Source: an uncultured Bacilli bacterium (GTDB lineage: Bacteria; Bacillota_I; Bacilli_A; RFN20; CAG-288). Taken from it: a stretch of 42,570 nt of DNA. The notes beneath the pieces are model-generated. The model had not been told where the DNA came from and did not search any database. It was given only the letters and a program-made list of their open reading frames with translations. Both the position numbers and the translations under genes were made by a program. Shown here piece after piece: positions 39,763-42,570 of this stretch (its first letter is position 1; every line of letters begins with the position of its first letter). The stretch spans positions 1-42,570 of the forward strand of contig CAKVBX010000011.1 in the NCBI GenBank assembly GCA_934725685.1. Direction: 5' to 3'.

Positions 39763-41604
39763 TTATGATCTGACACCGGATGAGAAGATAAAGTCAGAGA
39801 TAGAACCGGATGTATATTCGCCGCCGACCCAAATGAGATACGCCCCGGTATAAGGGGAAGTGGCTTTGACGTTTTTGCTGGATTTGACATCGAAGTCGCA
39901 CTCTTTTCCATCGATATACATATGGAAATAAGAGATATTTTCCTCTATGGTTCTTGTGATCTTCACGTGGTGTTTGCTCTCCGAGTCATCGAAGACAGAA
40001 GCACTGGTTTCAAGATAGCTATATGGCGCTCTATCATCATCCATGGATAACTGATAGTTCCAGGAAACATATCTTGCGACCGTCGAAGAATTTTCGGCTT
40101 GGACTGCACTATTTCCAATCAGGAAGGATTCGCAGGTATCCGCCTGGTCATAACGGGAAAGGGAAAGGGTCATTCCCGTGAAGCCGTTCGTATGCCCCTT
40201 ATTCAGCATCATATCGGAAACATCGAATTCCACATTGAAGTCACCGACAAGCTTTGCTTTGTCACCAAGGCTTCTCACTTTGTTGTCCTTACACAGGACC
40301 GTGTTGGAATCGAAGGAGAAGGAGGTGTCATTCTTGTAGGAAACGATATCCTGATTGCAGGCGAAGAAGGACTTCTTGAAATCGTCTCTCTTCAGCATGG
40401 TATCGATTTTGTCATTCTCTGTCTCTACTTTGTAATTTGATATCGTACAGGCAACGTCGATGCCGCAAAGAATCGGCATCGTAGCGACATCCTCATATTT
40501 CGTGGAATAGTCATACCACATGACCTTGTCATTGATCAGCCAATAGTGTTCGTTGCCGTTTCGAATCATGCCAAGCTTGACTTTGTTGTTTTCCCAGTCG
40601 ATATAATTCAGACCGTTTTCACCCCACACCTGACTTCTTGTGGTAATAGCAGGCCAGGATTCGTTCGGAAGATCCTTGACGATGGTCTTATTGAAATTGT
40701 TCCCCTGTCCACTCACTCTCGGAGAGAAAAGATAGTAACGGGTATCCGTTTCGGAGAGTCCGCTTCCAAGACCGACTCCCTGCCAGGTCCACGCCGAAAT
40801 TTGCCGGTCAATCTTGAATTCGAATTCGACATAGTACTTTGTGGAGAGAACATGGGAGAAATACGCGGAATGATAACCGGCAGGCGTATCCTGTCCCAGG
40901 GTGATTTTCGCGTCGCTATCATCCGCCTGTTTTTCAAGATTCCAGTAAGGGGAACCGAGGTCAGAGCGGAAATAGCCGTATTTGACCTGATATTCCACTT
41001 TGGCCATCACATTCTCATCTTCCGTGCTCACCGCAGTGATGGAAACCTTTCCTTGCTTGAGGAAAGAGACTTTCCCGTTCTCATCCACACTGGCAACTTC
41101 CGGATCGCTGGATTCCCATATGACTAGACTGGAGGATTCCTTCGGTTCAGGTGTGACGGAGAGAAGAAGTTCTTCCCCGACCCACTGGATGGGATTATCG
41201 GCATTGGTACCGTTAATGGTGAGTCGGGTCGGAGCTAGAGAAGGCTCAACCGTGACTTTTATGCTCGCTTTGCAGTTCGCATCGATTTTGAGTATGGCGG
41301 AGATTGTCACCTCCCCCGCCCTGAGGCCTTTGACGACACCGGTTTCCGAAACAGTAGCGATTGCCGGATCGGAAGAAGTCCACAGAACGTCCTTCTGTGT
41401 CGTGCCGGTGACGGAAGAACGGAGCTGCAAGGTCTTAGAGGCTTTGATGGTCGTCTGCCCGATGGCGGTGATAGCAATCTTATAGGGGCTTGTCTGCTGT
41501 TCTGTCTGTTTTTCCGTTTCTTTCGTTTCCGAACCGGAACAGGCAGTGAGAGGAAGAAGGAAAGAGAGTGCGGTCAACACGAATACACTGATTTTCTTTT
41601 TCAT
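39763..41604 (-). CDS. Lipoprotein with two BIG2 domains and two glycan-binding-like modules
   Basis: This 613-residue lipoprotein has lipobox LTAC (Cys22), a Thr/Glu-rich linker, two BIG2 domains (about 44-118 and 125-208, each with the WTSSDPAIATVSE-type motif), then two beta-rich modules. The first module (about 269-404) aligns with the 545-residue paralogue through TTRSQVW and YWLINDKVMW. The likely role is surface binding or processing of a polysaccharide. AAAGGAGG lies before the ATG. It lies 18 nt after the MsmK-type gene. Confidence 0.83.
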   Translation of the reverse strand: MKKKISVFVLTALSFLLPLTACSGSETKETEKQTEQQTSPYKIAITAIGQTTIKASKTLQLRSSVTGTTQKDVLWTSSDPAIATVSETGVVKGLRAGEVTISAILKIDANCKASIKVTVEPSLAPTRLTINGTNADNPIQWVGEELLLSVTPEPKESSSLVIWESSDPEVASVDENGKVSFLKQGKVSITAVSTEDENVMAKVEYQVKYGYFRSDLGSPYWNLEKQADDSDAKITLGQDTPAGYHSAYFSHVLSTKYYVEFEFKIDRQISAWTWQGVGLGSGLSETDTRYYLFSPRVSGQGNNFNKTIVKDLPNESWPAITTRSQVWGENGLNYIDWENNKVKLGMIRNGNEHYWLINDKVMWYDYSTKYEDVATMPILCGIDVACTISNYKVETENDKIDTMLKRDDFKKSFFACNQDIVSYKNDTSFSFDSNTVLCKDNKVRSLGDKAKLVGDFNVEFDVSDMMLNKGHTNGFTGMTLSLSRYDQADTCESFLIGNSAVQAENSSTVARYVSWNYQLSMDDDRAPYSYLETSASVFDDSESKHHVKITRTIEENISYFHMYIDGKECDFDVKSSKNVKATSPYTGAYLIWVGGEYTSGSISDFIFSSGVRS

Positions 41605-41622
41605 GGGAACCTCCTTTTGGTT

Positions 41623-42570
41623 TTATAAAAGAACATTTTCTTCACTGATAATGTCAAAGAGTTGAATCTTCTCTTCGTCAAAGGTGACATGGATTTCCTG
41701 ATGAGGAAGAGTAGACTCTTTCGTCTTAACAATCAGCTTACCGATTTCACCTTCGGCATAGATGATGAATTCACTTCCTAACACTTCTACGATATTAGAC
41801 TGAAGTGTTTTGCCTTCCGAAGCAAGACTGATATCCTCAGGACGGATTCCGAAATAGATCTCGTGTTCCTGTTCCAGCCTCAATTCATATTCAGAAAGGA
41901 GACTCTGGATTTCCTTGCGGATTTCTTCTGTGATATTCTCCTCTTCCTGTTTCCTCTTTTTTCCGAGATTCCGGAATTTATCGGTCCATTTTTTCTTTTC
42001 CATCTCTTTCCTGAATCGATCCTTATAGCCGACCAAAGGAAGATAGGCAAGCTTCCATTGATAAAGATCCTTCGGTTCCTTCCCGGAAAGAAGATTCTTC
42101 AAGACCATGATTTTTCCGAGGAGGAATCTATGGTATTTCTCTTTTTGTTCCTCGGAGAGATTCAAAGTGGAGCCGTCACGGAACGTGATGGTTCCGTTCA
42201 GATAGTTTGCTTTGATCACATTCATCGGCGGTGTTCCGATAAATGTAGCGACAAAAAGATTCTTCGGATGATGATAGATTTCGATCGGGGCGCCGATTTG
42301 CTGAACGAAGCCTTTATTCATGACAACAATGCGGTTTGCCATGGTCATGGCTTCGGTCTGATCGTGGGTGACATAGATGGTGGTGGCACCGATCTGTTCA
42401 TGGATACGGACGATTTCGCTTCTCATCTGGACGCGGAGCTTCGCATCGAGGTTGGAGAGCGGTTCATCCATGAGGAAGAGTTTCGCATTGCGGACGATGG
42501 CTCTTCCCAGGGCGACTCTCTGCATCTGACCGCCGGAGAGCTCCTTCGGCTTTCTGTCGAGATAGGGCCC
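41623..42570 (-). CDS. MsmK/UgpC-type sugar ABC importer ATPase, 5' end outside the window
   Basis: The frame is open to the window edge (reading GPYLDRKPKELSGGQMQRVA from 42570), so the Walker A half is missing. Visible features are signature LSGGQMQRVALGRAI, Walker B LFLMDEPLSNLD, the switch VTHDQTEAM and the regulatory TOBE-like domain (MNVIKA, IYFGIRPEDI). Such ATPases drive several carbohydrate importers. The regulatory domain contains a Lys/Glu-rich insertion of about 85 residues that ordinary MsmK lacks. It is cotranscribed with the two lipoprotein genes. Confidence 0.93.
   Translation of the reverse strand, partial: GPYLDRKPKELSGGQMQRVALGRAIVRNAKLFLMDEPLSNLDAKLRVQMRSEIVRIHEQIGATTIYVTHDQTEAMTMANRIVVMNKGFVQQIGAPIEIYHHPKNLFVATFIGTPPMNVIKANYLNGTITFRDGSTLNLSEEQKEKYHRFLLGKIMVLKNLLSGKEPKDLYQWKLAYLPLVGYKDRFRKEMEKKKWTDKFRNLGKKRKQEEENITEEIRKEIQSLLSEYELRLEQEHEIYFGIRPEDISLASEGKTLQSNIVEVLGSEFIIYAEGEIGKLIVKTKESTLPHQEIHVTFDEEKIQLFDIISEENVLL
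41863..42114 (-). other. Insertion within the MsmK-type regulatory domain
   Basis: It encodes about 85 residues, highly charged (KEMEKKKWTDKF, KKRKQEEENITEEIRKEI), placed between the first strands of the regulatory domain and GIRPEDI. In the usual family only a few residues join these points. Confidence 0.7.

Overview
The window looks like a chromosomal segment of a low-to-mid GC Bacillota bacterium, most probably from the Erysipelotrichia/Bacilli side. This placement is inferred from the gene set (YqeY, an MreB-type actin, TypA, Pdp, NrnA, a CoaX-type protein, ECF S components, CCA-encoded tRNAs, strong GGAGG ribosome binding sites) and not from a marker-gene comparison. Most genes lie on the minus strand.

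Layout. 1-10.4 kb: housekeeping genes, with mreB-like/yqeY, a divergent MacB-type ABC exporter, typA, a pdp/ABC-F pair and an orphan small protein. 10.6-11.9 kb: an RNA m5C methyltransferase. 11.9-20.0 kb: a six-gene, tightly coupled minus-strand operon and the most unusual part of the window. It encodes a large membrane protein (duplicated coiled-coil region, about nine membrane segments, BspA-type leucine-rich C terminus), a soluble FtsK/EssC-like ATPase with one intact and one degenerate ATPase module, a WXG100 protein, a second WXG100-like protein with Cys in place of Trp, a 95-residue protein and a 321-residue coiled-coil protein. It resembles a stripped-down type VII secretion locus that lacks recognisable EsaA, EssA, EsaB and EssB. 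20.0-21.1 kb: an A+T-rich stretch with two orphan small genes (one probably frameshifted) and tRNA-Val/tRNA-Thr.

21.2-28.0 kb: a small membrane protein, an AAA ATPase of the Vps4/katanin type, a possible structured leader, an M18 aminopeptidase, tRNA-Ile(GAT), a one-cluster ferredoxin, an ECF-S-like membrane protein with a C-terminal extension, an RluB-type pseudouridine synthase, tRNA-Met/tRNA-Ile2 and NrnA. 28.0-32.5 kb: a phosphonate-type ABC importer (phnD-C-E-E order) preceded by a promoter, a purine-riboswitch aptamer with C at the specificity position, and an intrinsic terminator. This suggests the importer handles a purine-related compound and not phosphonate. 32.6-34.1 kb: a CoaX homologue with altered phosphate-binding loops, coupled to an ECF S component. 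34.2-35.2 kb: two YcxB-like membrane proteins. 35.3-42.57 kb: a carbohydrate-use cluster, with a LacI regulator, an SGNH/CE6-like esterase lipoprotein, a GH43 enzyme, two related lipoproteins with BIG2 and glycan-binding-like modules, and the end of an MsmK-type sugar-import ATPase carrying a large insertion.

The best candidates for new biology are the minimal type VII-like operon and the purine-riboswitch-controlled PhnDCEE transporter. The degenerate CoaX/ECF pair is a third.
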